Source: Methylibium sp035476815 (GTDB lineage: Bacteria > Pseudomonadota > Gammaproteobacteria > Burkholderiales > Burkholderiaceae_C). Taken from it: a DNA stretch of 64,000 nt. Both the position numbers and the translations under genes were made by a program. Every line of letters begins with the position of its first letter. Within the stretch, counting starts at the first letter, position 1. The notes below the pieces were generated by a model that searched no databases, had not been told where the DNA came from, and was given only the letters and a program-made list of their open reading frames with translations. The DNA lies in NCBI GenBank assembly GCA_035476815.1, contig DATILD010000009.1:68830-132829 (forward strand), given 5' to 3'. Below are positions 42,989-52,279 of the stretch, piece by piece.

Positions 42989-44902
42989 ATGGCCCACGTT
43001 TCCGACCTCATCGCCACCGACATCGACGCCTACCTGCGCCAGCACGAGCGCAAGGGGCTGCTGCGCTTCATCACCTGCGGCAGCGTCGACGACGGCAAGA
43101 GCACGCTGATCGGGCGGCTGCTGTACGAATCGAAGATGCTGTTCGAGGACCAGCTCGCCGCCATCGAGGCCGACTCCAAGAAGTGGGGCACCCAGGGCGA
43201 CGAAATCGACTTCGCGCTGCTGGTCGACGGCCTGGCCGCCGAGCGCGAGCAGGGCATCACGATCGACGTCGCCTACCGGTTCTTCTCGACCGACCGGCGC
43301 AAGTTCATCGTCGCCGACACGCCGGGCCACGAGCAGTACACCCGCAACATGGTCACCGGCGCGTCGACCGCCGACGTCGCCATCATCCTGATCGACGCGC
43401 GCCGCGGCGTGCTGACGCAGACGCGCCGCCACAGCTTCCTGGTCTCGCTGCTCGGGATCCGCCACGTCGTCCTCGCCATCAACAAGATGGACCTGATGGG
43501 CCACGCGCAGAAGACCTTCGACGCGATCGTCGACGAGTACCGCGGCTTCGCCAAGCAGATCGGCCTCGAGGACATCACGCCGATCCCGATGTCGGCGCTG
43601 CGCGGCGACAACGTCGTCGACCGCAGCGACCGCATGCCCTGGTACCACGGCCCGACGCTGATGGGCTACCTGGAGACGGTCGAGATCGACGAGACCCGGC
43701 TGCAGGCCGGCCCGCTGCGCCTGCCGGTGCAATGGGTCAACCGCCCCGACCTCGACTTCCGCGGCTTCGCCGGCCAACTCGCCAGCGGCGTGGTGCGCCC
43801 CGGCGACCGCATCCGCGTGCTGCCCTCGGGCAAGGAGAGCACGGTCGCGCGCATCGTCGCCCATGGCGGTGACCTGCCGCTGGCGGTCGCCGGCCAGTCG
43901 GTCACGCTGACGCTGGCCGACGAGATCGACATCTCGCGCGGCGACGTGATCTCCACGGCCGCGTCGCCGGCCGGCGTGGCCGACCAGTTCGAGGCCACGC
44001 TGGTGTGGATGCACGAGGAGCCGCTGCTGCCGGGCCGGCCCTACCTGCTGAAGATCGGCGCCACCACCGTGCCGGCGACCGTCACCGAGATCAAGCACCA
44101 GGTCAACGTCAACACGATGGAGCACCTGGCCGCCAAGCGGCTGGAGCTCAACGCGATCGGCGAGTGCAACCTGAGCCTCGACAAGCCGATCGCCTTCGAC
44201 CCGTACCAGGACAACCGCGACACCGGCGGCTTCATCCTGATCGACCGGCTGACCCACAACACCGTCGGCGCCGGGCTGCTGCGCTTCGCGCTGCGCCGCG
44301 CTCACAACATCCACCTGCAGCACTGCGACGTCGACAAGAAGGTGCGCGCGGCGGCCAAGCACCAGAAGCCCTGCGTGCTGTGGTTCACCGGGCTGTCGGG
44401 CGCGGGCAAGTCGACCATCTCGAACCTGGTCGAGAAGCAGCTCCACGCGATGGGTCACCACACCTACCTGCTCGACGGCGACAACGTGCGCCACGGGCTG
44501 AACAAGGACCTCGGCTTCACCGACGAGGACCGGGTCGAGAACATCCGCCGCGTCGCCGAGGTGGCCAAGCTGATGGTCGACGCCGGCCTGATCGTGCTCA
44601 CGGCCTTCATCTCGCCGTTCCGCGCCGAGCGCCAGATGGCGCGCGCGCTGGTCGGCGAGGGCGAGTTCATCGAGATCTTCGTCGACACGCCGCTCGACGT
44701 GGCCGAGCAGCGCGACGTCAAGGGCCTGTACCGCAAGGCGCGGCGCGGCGAGCTGAAGAATTTCACCGGCATCGACTCGCCCTACGAGGCGCCGACCGCG
44801 CCCGACCTGCGGCTCGACACGCCCGGCCGCAGCGTCGAGCAGAGCGCCGAACAGGTCATCGTGCTGCTGCAGCAGCGCGGCATGCTCGACGCGGGCGGCT
44901 GA
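42989..44902 (+). CDS. cysN: Bifunctional sulfate adenylyltransferase subunit 1 / APS kinase
   Basis: A CysN-CysC fusion (CysNC) that makes PAPS, the universal sulfate donor, from sulfate with CysD. Of 637 aa, residues 20-450 are the elongation-factor-like GTPase (CGSVDDGKSTLIGRL at 30-44, DTPGHEQYTRNM, INKMDL, then two beta-barrel domains); residues 450-637 are APS kinase (WFTGLSGAGKSTISNLVEKQ at 465-484, DGDNVRHGLNKDLGF, FISPFRAERQMA). The ATG at 42989 is used; the upstream frame runs through repeat B. The following glycosyltransferase starts 9 bases later, tying PAPS synthesis to the capsule genes. Confidence 0.95.
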   Translation: MAHVSDLIATDIDAYLRQHERKGLLRFITCGSVDDGKSTLIGRLLYESKMLFEDQLAAIEADSKKWGTQGDEIDFALLVDGLAAEREQGITIDVAYRFFSTDRRKFIVADTPGHEQYTRNMVTGASTADVAIILIDARRGVLTQTRRHSFLVSLLGIRHVVLAINKMDLMGHAQKTFDAIVDEYRGFAKQIGLEDITPIPMSALRGDNVVDRSDRMPWYHGPTLMGYLETVEIDETRLQAGPLRLPVQWVNRPDLDFRGFAGQLASGVVRPGDRIRVLPSGKESTVARIVAHGGDLPLAVAGQSVTLTLADEIDISRGDVISTAASPAGVADQFEATLVWMHEEPLLPGRPYLLKIGATTVPATVTEIKHQVNVNTMEHLAAKRLELNAIGECNLSLDKPIAFDPYQDNRDTGGFILIDRLTHNTVGAGLLRFALRRAHNIHLQHCDVDKKVRAAAKHQKPCVLWFTGLSGAGKSTISNLVEKQLHAMGHHTYLLDGDNVRHGLNKDLGFTDEDRVENIRRVAEVAKLMVDAGLIVLTAFISPFRAERQMARALVGEGEFIEIFVDTPLDVAEQRDVKGLYRKARRGELKNFTGIDSPYEAPTAPDLRLDTPGRSVEQSAEQVIVLLQQRGMLDAGG

Positions 44903-44911
44903 GCGGCGGCC

Positions 44912-45976
44912 GTGCTGCGGCTGTCCGGCCTCGTCGCCCGCGCCGGCCGAGTGGCCGAGCGGCTGGCGCCGCTGCCGAGCCGCGCGTGGACGCCGAGCGG
45001 CCCGCTGCACGCGCCCGCGGCCTGGCCCGCCGGCGGCGAGGTCCTGCTGATCGAGGCCGAGCCCAACCCCTCGAGCGCCTACCTGCTGCGGCCGGCGCTC
45101 GCGCGCGCCGGTTGCCGCGTGCGGCAGGCGGCCGGGCCCGAGACGCCGCCGCACCCGGGCGACTTCGTCGTCATCGTCCGCTACCTGACGCCGGCCTGGT
45201 GCGCGCTGCTCGAGCGGCTGCGGCCGCAGCTGGCCGGGCTCGCCTACCTGATGGACGACGACCTGTTCGATCCCAGGGCGTGGGCCGGCCTGCCGCCGGC
45301 CTATCAGCGCCGGCTGGCCGCGCGGGCGTTGCGACATGCCCCGTGGATCGCGCGCCACGCCGACGCGCTGTGGGTCGGCAGCGAGGCGCTGGCCGCCAAG
45401 TACGCGACGCTGCAGCCGCGCGTGCTGCCGCTCGCCCCGAACGCCGGGCTGCTGGCCCGGACCGAGCCGGTGCGGCTCTTCTATCACGGCAGCGCCTCGC
45501 ACCGGGCCGAGGTGGACTGGCTGCGGCCGGTGCTGGCCCGCGTGCTCGACGCCTGCCCCGACGCGCAGTTCGAGCTGTTCGGCGACGCCACGGTGCACCG
45601 TGCCTGGCGCGAGCTGCCGCGCGTCGCGGTGCGGCTGCCGATGCGCTGGCCCGACTACCTGGCCTGGACGGCCGGGGCGCGCGCCGACATCGGCCTGGCG
45701 CCGCTGCTGCCCGGCGGCTTCAACGCCGGGCGCGGCGCGGTCAAGTTCTACGACCATGCGCGCCTCGGCGCGACCGGCGTGTACGCCGACGCGCCGCCCT
45801 ACCGCGGGCTGGTGCGCGACGGCGTCGACGGCCTGCTGCTGCCGCTCGACCCGGATCGCTGGGCCGAGGCGCTGATCGCGCTGGTACGCGACCGGCCGCG
45901 CTGCCATGCGCTGGCCGCCGCGGCGCGTGCGCGCGCGCTGGCCGAGGCGAGCGCGGCTGACGCGGCCGCCGGATGA
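44912..45976 (+). CDS. GT4-like glycosyltransferase
   Basis: A 354-aa protein, GTG start at 44912. It has a GT-B outline: an N-terminal part with VIVRYLTPAWCALLERLRPQ and LAYLMDDDLFDPRAW, and a C-terminal nucleotide-sugar half with RLFYHGSASHRAEVDWLRPV, DAQFELFGD, ADIGLAPLLPGGFNAGRGAV and KFYDHARLGATGVY. The donor-binding E-x7-E is not clear. Similar proteins occur next to kpsC/kpsS in capsule loci. It overlaps the kpsC-like gene by 4 bases. Confidence 0.75.
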   Translation: MLRLSGLVARAGRVAERLAPLPSRAWTPSGPLHAPAAWPAGGEVLLIEAEPNPSSAYLLRPALARAGCRVRQAAGPETPPHPGDFVVIVRYLTPAWCALLERLRPQLAGLAYLMDDDLFDPRAWAGLPPAYQRRLAARALRHAPWIARHADALWVGSEALAAKYATLQPRVLPLAPNAGLLARTEPVRLFYHGSASHRAEVDWLRPVLARVLDACPDAQFELFGDATVHRAWRELPRVAVRLPMRWPDYLAWTAGARADIGLAPLLPGGFNAGRGAVKFYDHARLGATGVYADAPPYRGLVRDGVDGLLLPLDPDRWAEALIALVRDRPRCHALAAAARARALAEASAADAAAG

Positions 45977-47085
45977 GCGCCGCGGTCGCGGCCGTGGCGC
46001 CGGCCTTGGCGGCCCTGGGACCGGGCCGGCTGATCTGCCTGCATGTCGGCCCGCGCCTCACGCCCTGGCTGGAGCGCTTCCTCGGCCGGCCGGTGCACTA
46101 CGCGCCGCGGCTGCCGGCCCGCGACGTGGCGGCCGTGGTCGGCTGGGGCCTGAAGGGCGTGTCGCGCGAGGCACATGCCGCGGCTCGGCGTGCCGGGCTC
46201 CCGTACATCGCGCTGGAGGACGGCTTCCTGCGCTCGCTCGGACTCGGCGACACCGATGCCGCGCTGTCGCTGGTCGTCGACGATCTCGGCATCTACTACG
46301 ACGCCAGCGCGCCGTCGCGGCTGGAGGCGCTGATCGCACGGGCGCCGGACGCGGCGCGCCGGGCGCGCGGCGCCGCGCTCGCGGCGCGCTGGTGCGCCGG
46401 CCGCGTCTCCAAGTACAACCACGCGCCGGAGGCCCCGTCGCCGGTGGTCGGTCCCTATGTGCTGGTGGTCGACCAGACCGCCGGCGATGCCTCGATCGTC
46501 CACGGCCTGGCCGAAGCCACGTCCTTCGCGCGCATGCTGGAAGCCGCGCTCGACGAGCACCCGCGGCTGCCGGTGATCCTCAAGGTCCATCCCGACGTGG
46601 TCGCGGGGCGCCGGCAGGGCCATTTCGGCCGGCTCGGCCCGGCCCAGGCGGCGCGCGTGACGCTGCTCGCCGCCGACGCCCATCCACCGGCGCTGCTGGA
46701 GCAGGCGACCAGCGTCTACACGGTCACCTCGCAGATGGGCTTCGAGGCGCTGCTGTGGGGCAAGCCGGTGCGCTGCTTCGGCCTGCCCTTCTACGCCGGC
46801 TGGGGCCTGACCGGTGACGCGCTGCCGGCGCCGCCGCGGCGCGCGGCGGTGCGCGGCGTGACCGTCGCCGACCTGGCCCATGCGGCGCTGATCGACTACC
46901 CGCGCTGCCTCGACCCGCTCACGCAACGGCCCGGCGAGCCCGAGGCGCTGCTGGACTGGCTCGCCGCCCAGCGCCGCCTGCCGCCCGGGCAGCGCTCGTC
47001 GGCGCCCGCGCCCGGCGCCGACGAGCCGCTGCGCTGGCGGGCGCTGCGGGCGCTCAAGCGCGCACGCGATCGCTGGCGGCGCTGA
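45973..47085 (+). CDS. kpsC: Capsule Kdo transferase, KpsC half-type
   Basis: KpsC and KpsS build the poly-Kdo linker between capsule and its lipid anchor. KpsC hallmarks are present: YIALEDGFLRSLGLG (about 74-88), VLVVDQTAGDASIVHGLA, VILKVHPDVVAGRRQGHF and SQMGFEALLWGKPVRCFG with FYAGWGLT. E. coli KpsC has two such transferase units in about 675 aa; this protein has one in 370. Its 3' end overlaps the convergent kpsS-like gene by 32 bases. A basic C-terminal tail (RALKRARDRWRR) may bind membrane. Confidence 0.86.
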   Translation: MSAAVAAVAPALAALGPGRLICLHVGPRLTPWLERFLGRPVHYAPRLPARDVAAVVGWGLKGVSREAHAAARRAGLPYIALEDGFLRSLGLGDTDAALSLVVDDLGIYYDASAPSRLEALIARAPDAARRARGAALAARWCAGRVSKYNHAPEAPSPVVGPYVLVVDQTAGDASIVHGLAEATSFARMLEAALDEHPRLPVILKVHPDVVAGRRQGHFGRLGPAQAARVTLLAADAHPPALLEQATSVYTVTSQMGFEALLWGKPVRCFGLPFYAGWGLTGDALPAPPRRAAVRGVTVADLAHAALIDYPRCLDPLTQRPGEPEALLDWLAAQRRLPPGQRSSAPAPGADEPLRWRALRALKRARDRWRR

Positions 47086-48376
47086 CCGGGTCCGCACCCG
47101 CCGCGGGCGGTTCGACCGCCTGGACACGCGCCGCGCGCACATGCTGCAGGACGATCGCGGTGGTCGCGTCCAGATCGTCGTCGGTGTAGGCCCAGGCATC
47201 GCCGGGGGCCTGGTACCAGCGCAGCACGGCCGCCTTCAGCGTCTCGCCACGCGCCGGGTCGTCGCCCTCCAACAGGGCGCCGGCGACCGTCCGCTCGAAA
47301 CCCTCGCGGTCGACCCGGCGGATGCACGGGCTCGCGGTGTAGAAGCTGTCGGCGAAGCACAGCACTGGCTTGCCGAGCACGGCGGCCTCGAAACCGGTGG
47401 TCGAGTTCAGGCACACCAGCAGCGCCGCGCGGCCGTACAGCGGCCCGAGGGTGCCGTCGAAGAACTCGGCCCCCGTTGGCAGCGTGAAGTGGCGCACGTC
47501 CATCGGATGGCGCTTGACCAGCACGCGGGCCCCGGGCGCCGCGGCCAGGATGCGCGGGACGGCGAAGTCGATGAAGGCCTGGTTGTGCGCGAAGGGCGAG
47601 TGCATGACGAACTGCGAATCCGTCTGCAGCTGCAGCGGCAGCAGCACCAGCGGGCGGCCGTCGTCGGGCACCGGCGGCCGCCCGCGTGCGCGGCGCTCAT
47701 CGCGCTGCGCGCGCCACTGCCGCCACGCGATGCGCGCGTAGTTGAACGGGTGGTAGACCTTGTGCTGCATCGGCCGCAGCTCGGGCTGGCGCGCGCAGGC
47801 CCAGGTGTTGAGCAGCATGAACAGCGCGAAGCGCAGCCTGAGCCACGGCTCCTGCTCGCGGCGCGGCGGCAGCGCGTGCGGCGCCAGGCCCTTGACGGCC
47901 GCGTCGCGCGCCGCCCAGGCGAGGTCGAAGCGGGCGTTCAGTCCCTGGGTGCTGAGGCTCGCGGTGCGGTTGCGGAAGGCGCCACGCTCGAAGTAGACGC
48001 ACACGACGCCGGCCTCGCGCGCGGCCACGCGCGCCGCCTGCGAGAACGGCCGCGCGTCCGAGAACACCAGGCAGACGTCGATGCGGCGCTCCCGGAACTG
48101 CTGCTTGAACCAGTTCACCGCGTGCGAGAAGCTGCGCCGGAACGCCGGGGTGCGGCTGCGGGGCCAGCCCGCGCGAGCGAATTCGGGCGGGAGTTCGTGG
48201 TCGGTCTCGGCGTCGCCCGAGGGCCACACCGCGCGCTGCGCGGCGCGGGCGTAGAGCCGGTAGGACGGACAGGACAGCAAGGCCGTCACCGCGCCGCCGC
48301 CCGACGTGCCCGCCAGCCTGGTCGCGAGCGCATCGAAGTAGCCGCTGTACGGCGGATCCAGGTAGGCGATGTTCAT
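47054..48376 (-). CDS. kpsS: Capsule polysaccharide Kdo transferase, KpsS-like
   Basis: The 440-aa product matches the capsule-synthesis family PF05159 in its KpsS branch, which puts the first Kdo on the lipid anchor: CVYFERGAFRNRTASLSTQG (about 145-164), FVLLPLQLQTDSQF-type segment LVLLPLQLQTDSQFVMHSPF, VLVKRHPMDVRHF and LVCLNSTTGFEAAVLGKPV with CFADSFY. The start ATG at 48376 overlaps the stop of the upstream dehydratase gene (minus-strand ATGA). It is transcribed away from kpsC, so the pair is convergent, which is not the usual tandem arrangement. Confidence 0.84.
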   Translation of the reverse strand: MNIAYLDPPYSGYFDALATRLAGTSGGGAVTALLSCPSYRLYARAAQRAVWPSGDAETDHELPPEFARAGWPRSRTPAFRRSFSHAVNWFKQQFRERRIDVCLVFSDARPFSQAARVAAREAGVVCVYFERGAFRNRTASLSTQGLNARFDLAWAARDAAVKGLAPHALPPRREQEPWLRLRFALFMLLNTWACARQPELRPMQHKVYHPFNYARIAWRQWRAQRDERRARGRPPVPDDGRPLVLLPLQLQTDSQFVMHSPFAHNQAFIDFAVPRILAAAPGARVLVKRHPMDVRHFTLPTGAEFFDGTLGPLYGRAALLVCLNSTTGFEAAVLGKPVLCFADSFYTASPCIRRVDREGFERTVAGALLEGDDPARGETLKAAVLRWYQAPGDAWAYTDDDLDATTAIVLQHVRAARVQAVEPPAAGADPVSAASDRVRA

Positions 48377-50253
48377 GCGCCGCCCCCCGGCCGGTACTCG
48401 CGCACCGCCGCCGCCAGCGCGGCGCGCACCGCCGGGGCCGGCGCGTCCGGGTGGGCGGCGATCCAGTCCAGCAGCGCCGCCACCGCCTGCGGCTCGGCCA
48501 CCAGCCGCGCGACGCGGATGCGCGGATTGGCGGTGGGCAGCGCGGTGTCGGCGTCGGCCAGCAGCTCCTCGTAGAGCTTCTCGCCGGGGCGCAGGCCGGT
48601 GTAGGCGATCGCGATCTCGTCGGGTGCCTGTCCGGCCAGCCGGATCATGTCGCGCGCCAGGTCGGCGATCCTGACCGGCTCGCCCATGTCGAGCACGTAG
48701 ACGCGGCCGCTCTCGCCGATCGCGGCGGCCTGCACCACCAGCCGCGCCGCCTCGGGGATGGTCATGAAGTAGCGCGTGATGTCCGGGTGCGTGACCGTCA
48801 CCGGCCCACCGGCCGCGATCTGGGCCTGGAACTTCGGGATCACGCTGCCGCTCGAGCCCAGCACGTTGCCGAAGCGCACCGCCATGAAGCGCGTCGCGTG
48901 GCCGCGCGTGGCCAGCTCGCCGAGCAGCAGCTCGGCGGCGCGCTTGCTCGCGCCCATCACGTTGGTCGGGTTGACCGCCTTGTCGGTGGAGATCAGCACG
49001 AAGCGCTCGACGCCCGCCTCGGCACTGGCCAGCGCGGCGTGCCAGGTGCCGAGCGTGTTGTTCTCCAGCGCCGCGCCGGCGTTGTCGTCCTCCATCAGCG
49101 GCACATGCTTGTAGGCCGCGGCGTGGAACACGATCTGCGGCCGCTCGGCGGCGAGCAGCGCGCGCAGCGCGTCCTGGCGCCGCACGTCGCCGACCCGCGC
49201 CACCAGCGCCAGGCCGGGGTGGCGCTGCTGCAGTTCCTGCTCGATCGTGTACAGGTTGAACTCGCTCAGCTCCAGCAGCACCAGCTTCCTCGGGCCGTAG
49301 CGCGCGAGCTGGCGGCACAGCTCGGCGCCGATGCTGCCGCCGGCGCCGGTGATCAGCACCGCCTGGCCTGAAATGCACTCGGCGATGCCGGCCTCGTCGA
49401 GCCGCACCGGCTCGCGCCCCAGCAGGTCCTCGGGGCGGATGTCGCGCACGCGGCTGACCTGGCCGCCGTCGAGCAGCTCCTGCGCCGAGGGCACGGTCAG
49501 CACCGGCAGCCCGGTCGTGGTCGCCAGCTCGATGACGCGGCGGCGCTCGCCGCCGCGCAGCGACGGGATCGCGATGATCAGGTGGCTGGCGTCATGCCGC
49601 GTCGCCAGCGCGCCGGCGGCGTCCAGCGGGCCGAGCACCGGCACGCCGGCGACCCGGCTGCCCTGCTTGGACGGCGCGTCGTCCAGCAGCCCGGCCACGA
49701 CCCAGCCCTGGTGCTGCAGGCCGGCCAGCAGCGTGCGCGCCGCGGTGCCGGCGCCGAGCACCAGCGCGCGCCGTGTTCCGGGCGCGGCACGGGTGATGCG
49801 GGCGCGGGTGTGCTCGTAGAGCATGCGGTAGGCCAGCCGCACGCTCGCCAGCCCGAACAGCGTGATCACCGGGTGCAGCGCCAGCACCGAGCGCGGCACC
49901 TTCTCGAGCTGGGCCATCAGCACGATGGTCGCGGCGATCGCGCCGGCCAGCGTGCAGGCGATCGTCAGGCGCTGCACCTCGCCGAAGCCCGAGAAGCGCC
50001 ACAGCCCGCGCGGCACGCCGAGCGCCACGAACACCACCAGGTAGAGCGCCACGATGCCGGCCAGCACCAGCGGGTCGTAGTCGGGCCGGGCCGCCCACCA
50101 GCGCTCGAAGCCGAGGCGAAACAGGTAGGTGAAGTTCCAGGCGGCGACGATCACGGCCGCGTCGATCGCCAGCGACAGCGGCTCGCGGTGCGGCCGCAGC
50201 CGGGCCAGGGCCGCGTCGATGCGGTGCCAGACGCTGGAATCCTCGGAACTCAT
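48373..50253 (-). CDS. UDP-N-acetylhexosamine 4,6-dehydratase, WbpM/PglF type
   Basis: Membrane-bound 4,6-dehydratases convert UDP-GlcNAc to the 4-keto-6-deoxy sugar that begins bacillosamine/QuiNAc-type sugars. The 626-aa protein has four N-terminal spans (about 25-130), a CoA-binding-like Rossmann unit (RALVLGAGTAARTLLAGL) and the catalytic SDR domain with VLITGAGGSIGAELCRQL (about 290-307), FHAAAYKHVPLMEDD and ISTDKAVNPTNVMGASKR. In this large PglF/WbpM class the catalytic tyrosine of YxxxK is replaced (here NVMGASK), as expected. The ATG at 50253 was chosen; upstream codons enter the R1 repeat. Confidence 0.9.
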   Translation of the reverse strand: MSSEDSSVWHRIDAALARLRPHREPLSLAIDAAVIVAAWNFTYLFRLGFERWWAARPDYDPLVLAGIVALYLVVFVALGVPRGLWRFSGFGEVQRLTIACTLAGAIAATIVLMAQLEKVPRSVLALHPVITLFGLASVRLAYRMLYEHTRARITRAAPGTRRALVLGAGTAARTLLAGLQHQGWVVAGLLDDAPSKQGSRVAGVPVLGPLDAAGALATRHDASHLIIAIPSLRGGERRRVIELATTTGLPVLTVPSAQELLDGGQVSRVRDIRPEDLLGREPVRLDEAGIAECISGQAVLITGAGGSIGAELCRQLARYGPRKLVLLELSEFNLYTIEQELQQRHPGLALVARVGDVRRQDALRALLAAERPQIVFHAAAYKHVPLMEDDNAGAALENNTLGTWHAALASAEAGVERFVLISTDKAVNPTNVMGASKRAAELLLGELATRGHATRFMAVRFGNVLGSSGSVIPKFQAQIAAGGPVTVTHPDITRYFMTIPEAARLVVQAAAIGESGRVYVLDMGEPVRIADLARDMIRLAGQAPDEIAIAYTGLRPGEKLYEELLADADTALPTANPRIRVARLVAEPQAVAALLDWIAAHPDAPAPAVRAALAAAVREYRPGGGA

Positions 50254-50351
50254 GCGGGCAAGGGGAACGGCTCGGACAAAGCCGAGCATTGTCGCCTGTC
50301 GGCTCAGTGCCTCCACCGGGCCGCACGCGACCCGCGGCGCCGGTACCCGGC

Positions 50352-50410
50352 TGCCCAGCGGCCGCCAGCGGCGCCCCCTGGAGGGGGAGCGGCGAAGCCG
50401 CAACGGGGGT
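50352..50410 (-). repeat. Extragenic hairpin repeat, family R1, copy 2
   Basis: On the minus strand this matches 9271-9326: the same two hairpins, GCGGC-TTC-GCCGC and CCCCCTCCAGGGGG, starting 3 bases after the stop of the PglC-like gene and about 100 bases before the dehydratase ATG. As at copy 1, the orientation follows the genes. Confidence 0.7.
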
Positions 50411-50413
50411 GGT

Positions 50414-51010
50414 TCACCACGACAAGACGGCGCGCAGGGTGCGCAGCAGCACGCCGAGGTCGGTGGCCAGCGAGGCGCGGTCGGCGTAGTCGGCGGCGGC
50501 GCGCAGCTTGGCGGGCAGGATGGTCTCGACGTACTCGCGCTCCGGGTCGGCCGCGGCGGCCAGCCGCGCGGCCTCGTCGAGGTGGGCCAGCGACGCCGGA
50601 TCGGTGACACCGGGGCGCACCGCCAGCACGCGCGCGCGCAGGTCCGCCGGGTAGAGCGCGACATAGCGCGGCAGTTCGGGGCGCGGGCCGACCAGGCTCA
50701 TGTCGCCCTTGAGCACGTCAATCAGCTGCGGCAGCTCGTCGAGCCGCTTGGCGCGCAGGAAGCGGCCGACGCGGGTGATGCGCGCGTCCTCGCCGATCGT
50801 CAGGCCCGGACCGCGTGCCGGCGCGTCGGCCACCATGGTGCGGAACTTGTGGATGCGGAAGGGCCGCCCGCCGCGGCCGACACGCTCCTGGCGGAACAGC
50901 GCCGGGCCGCGCGTGTCGAGGCGGATCGCGGCGGCGATCGCGAGCAGCAACGGGCTCAGCAGCAGCAGGCCGGCGGTGGCCAGCAGCAGGTCGAACAGCC
51001 GCTTGGCCAT
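50414..51010 (-). CDS. Initiating sugar-1-phosphate transferase, PglC type
   Basis: Short monotopic phosphoglycosyl transferases (PF02397) move a sugar-1-phosphate to undecaprenyl phosphate. The 198-aa size is that of PglC, not of long WcaJ. It shows KRLFDLLLATAGLLLLSPLL (re-entrant membrane helix), RQERVGRGGRPFRIHKFRTM, RITRVGRFLRAKRLDELPQL with the catalytic region DELPQ, and MSLVGPRPELP. It lies between the aminotransferase and dehydratase genes that would make its amino-sugar donor, overlapping the former by 1 base. Confidence 0.9.
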   Translation of the reverse strand: MAKRLFDLLLATAGLLLLSPLLLAIAAAIRLDTRGPALFRQERVGRGGRPFRIHKFRTMVADAPARGPGLTIGEDARITRVGRFLRAKRLDELPQLIDVLKGDMSLVGPRPELPRYVALYPADLRARVLAVRPGVTDPASLAHLDEAARLAAAADPEREYVETILPAKLRAAADYADRASLATDLGVLLRTLRAVLSW

Positions 51011-52167
51011 CAGGCGCCGAGCACCTGGCGCACCGCCACGATCACGCGATCGACGTCCGCGTCGCTCATCTTCGTGTAGATCGGCAGGCTCGCCATGCGC
51101 TCGTAGGCGCGCTGGCTGTGCGGGAAGCGCGCCGCGTCGAGGCCGTAGCGCTCGCGCCAGTAGGGGTGCTGGTGCAGCGGGATGTAGTGCACCGAGCAGC
51201 CGATGCCGAGCGCGAACAGGCGCTCGATGAAGGCCTCCCGGTCCAGTGGCGCGGCGTCGGCCAGTCGCACGACGTAGAGGTGCCAGGCGTGGCGGTCGCC
51301 CGCCGCCGGCCCCGGCGGACGCAGCAGCGGCAGGCCGGCGAAGGCCGCGTCGTAGCGCGCGGCGATCTCGGCGCGGCGACGCTGGAAGGCGTCGGCGCGC
51401 CGAAGCTGGTGCAGGCCCAGCGCCGCGGCGATGTCGGTCAGGTTGTACTTGAAGCCGGGCGCGACGATCTCGTAGTACCAGCTCGGCGTCTTGGCGGTGA
51501 AGCGGTCGAAGGCGTCGCGGCTGATGCCGTGCAGCCGCATCACCTTGATGCGCGCGGCCAGCGCGGCGTCGCGCGTCACCACCATGCCGCCCTCGCCGGT
51601 GGTGATGGTCTTGTTGGCGTAGAAGCTGAACACCGTCGCGTCGCTCGCCAGCGTGCCGACCAGCGCACCGCGGTGCGTGGTCGGGAGCGCATGGGCGGCG
51701 TCCTCGACCACCTTCAGGCGGTGGCGGCGCGCGATCTCGAGGATCGTGTCCATCGGCGCGGCGAGGCCGGCGTAGTGGACCGGGATGATCGCCCTGGTGC
51801 GCGGCGTGATCGCGGCCTCGATCTCGGCGGGGTCGATGTTGAGCGTCGCCGGGTCGATGTCGACCAGCACCACGTCGGCACCGAGGTAGCGCACCACCTC
51901 GGCGGTCGCGGTGAAGGTGTGGGTGGTGGTGATGACCTCGTCGCCGGGACCGATGCCCAGGGCCTCCAGCGCCAGGTGCAGCCCGGCGGTGGCCGAGTTG
52001 ACGGCCATCGCCTGCAGCGACGGATCGCCGAGAAAGGCGACGAAGTCCTCCTCGAAGCGCCGCGCCTTCGGCCCGGTCGTGACCCAGCCCGAGCGCAGCG
52101 TGTCGACGACCTCGGCGATCTCCTCCTCGCCGATCTCGGGCAGCGCGAAGGGGAGAAACGGCGTCAT
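51010..52167 (-). CDS. DegT/DnrJ/EryC1 family sugar aminotransferase
   Basis: These PLP enzymes transaminate nucleotide-linked 4-keto or 3-keto sugars. The 385-aa protein has RSGWVTTGPKARRFEEDFVA, NSATAGLHLALEALGIGPGD, VEDAAHALPTTHRG (PLP-stacking) and FSFYANKTITTGEGGMVVT with the PLP lysine in NKT. The C-terminal YIPLHQHPYWRERYG is typical of PglE/PseC-like members. With the dehydratase and PglC-type transferase beside it, a UDP-4-amino-4,6-dideoxy-HexNAc product is likely; no separate PglD-type N-acetyltransferase is next to it. Start at ATG 52167, just after a hairpin leader. Confidence 0.9.
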   Translation of the reverse strand: MTPFLPFALPEIGEEEIAEVVDTLRSGWVTTGPKARRFEEDFVAFLGDPSLQAMAVNSATAGLHLALEALGIGPGDEVITTTHTFTATAEVVRYLGADVVLVDIDPATLNIDPAEIEAAITPRTRAIIPVHYAGLAAPMDTILEIARRHRLKVVEDAAHALPTTHRGALVGTLASDATVFSFYANKTITTGEGGMVVTRDAALAARIKVMRLHGISRDAFDRFTAKTPSWYYEIVAPGFKYNLTDIAAALGLHQLRRADAFQRRRAEIAARYDAAFAGLPLLRPPGPAAGDRHAWHLYVVRLADAAPLDREAFIERLFALGIGCSVHYIPLHQHPYWRERYGLDAARFPHSQRAYERMASLPIYTKMSDADVDRVIVAVRQVLGA

Positions 52168-52172
52168 GACCA

Positions 52173-52250
52173 CCCCTCGACCGGCGGGTACGCCGGTCGG
52201 CCCCCCGAGGGGGCGCGGGCCAGCTTGGGGCGGCCCGGCGCTCGGCCCGC
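52173..52250 (-). repeat. Leader hairpin element, family R2 (copy b)
   Basis: In the sense of the aminotransferase gene this runs from a conserved 27-base word (reverse of 52224-52250, beginning GCGGGCCGAGCGCCGGGC) to within 5 bases of its ATG. A two-tier hairpin is predicted: outer stem CCCCTCG (52173-52179) with CGAGGGG (52206-52212), inner stem GACCGGCG-GGTA-CGCCGGTC (52179-52198). In the mRNA the outer stem contains GAGGGG, the best Shine-Dalgarno candidate, 7-8 bases before the ATG. Confidence 0.65.
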
Positions 52251-52279
52251 AACGCGGCCGCGGGATCGCGTCCGCGTGC

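Noticed and set aside
42830..45907. Antisense frame of 1025 codons opposite cysNC and the GT4 gene
   Set aside because: Shadow of cysNC, which has unmistakable GTPase and APS kinase motifs; no own signal.
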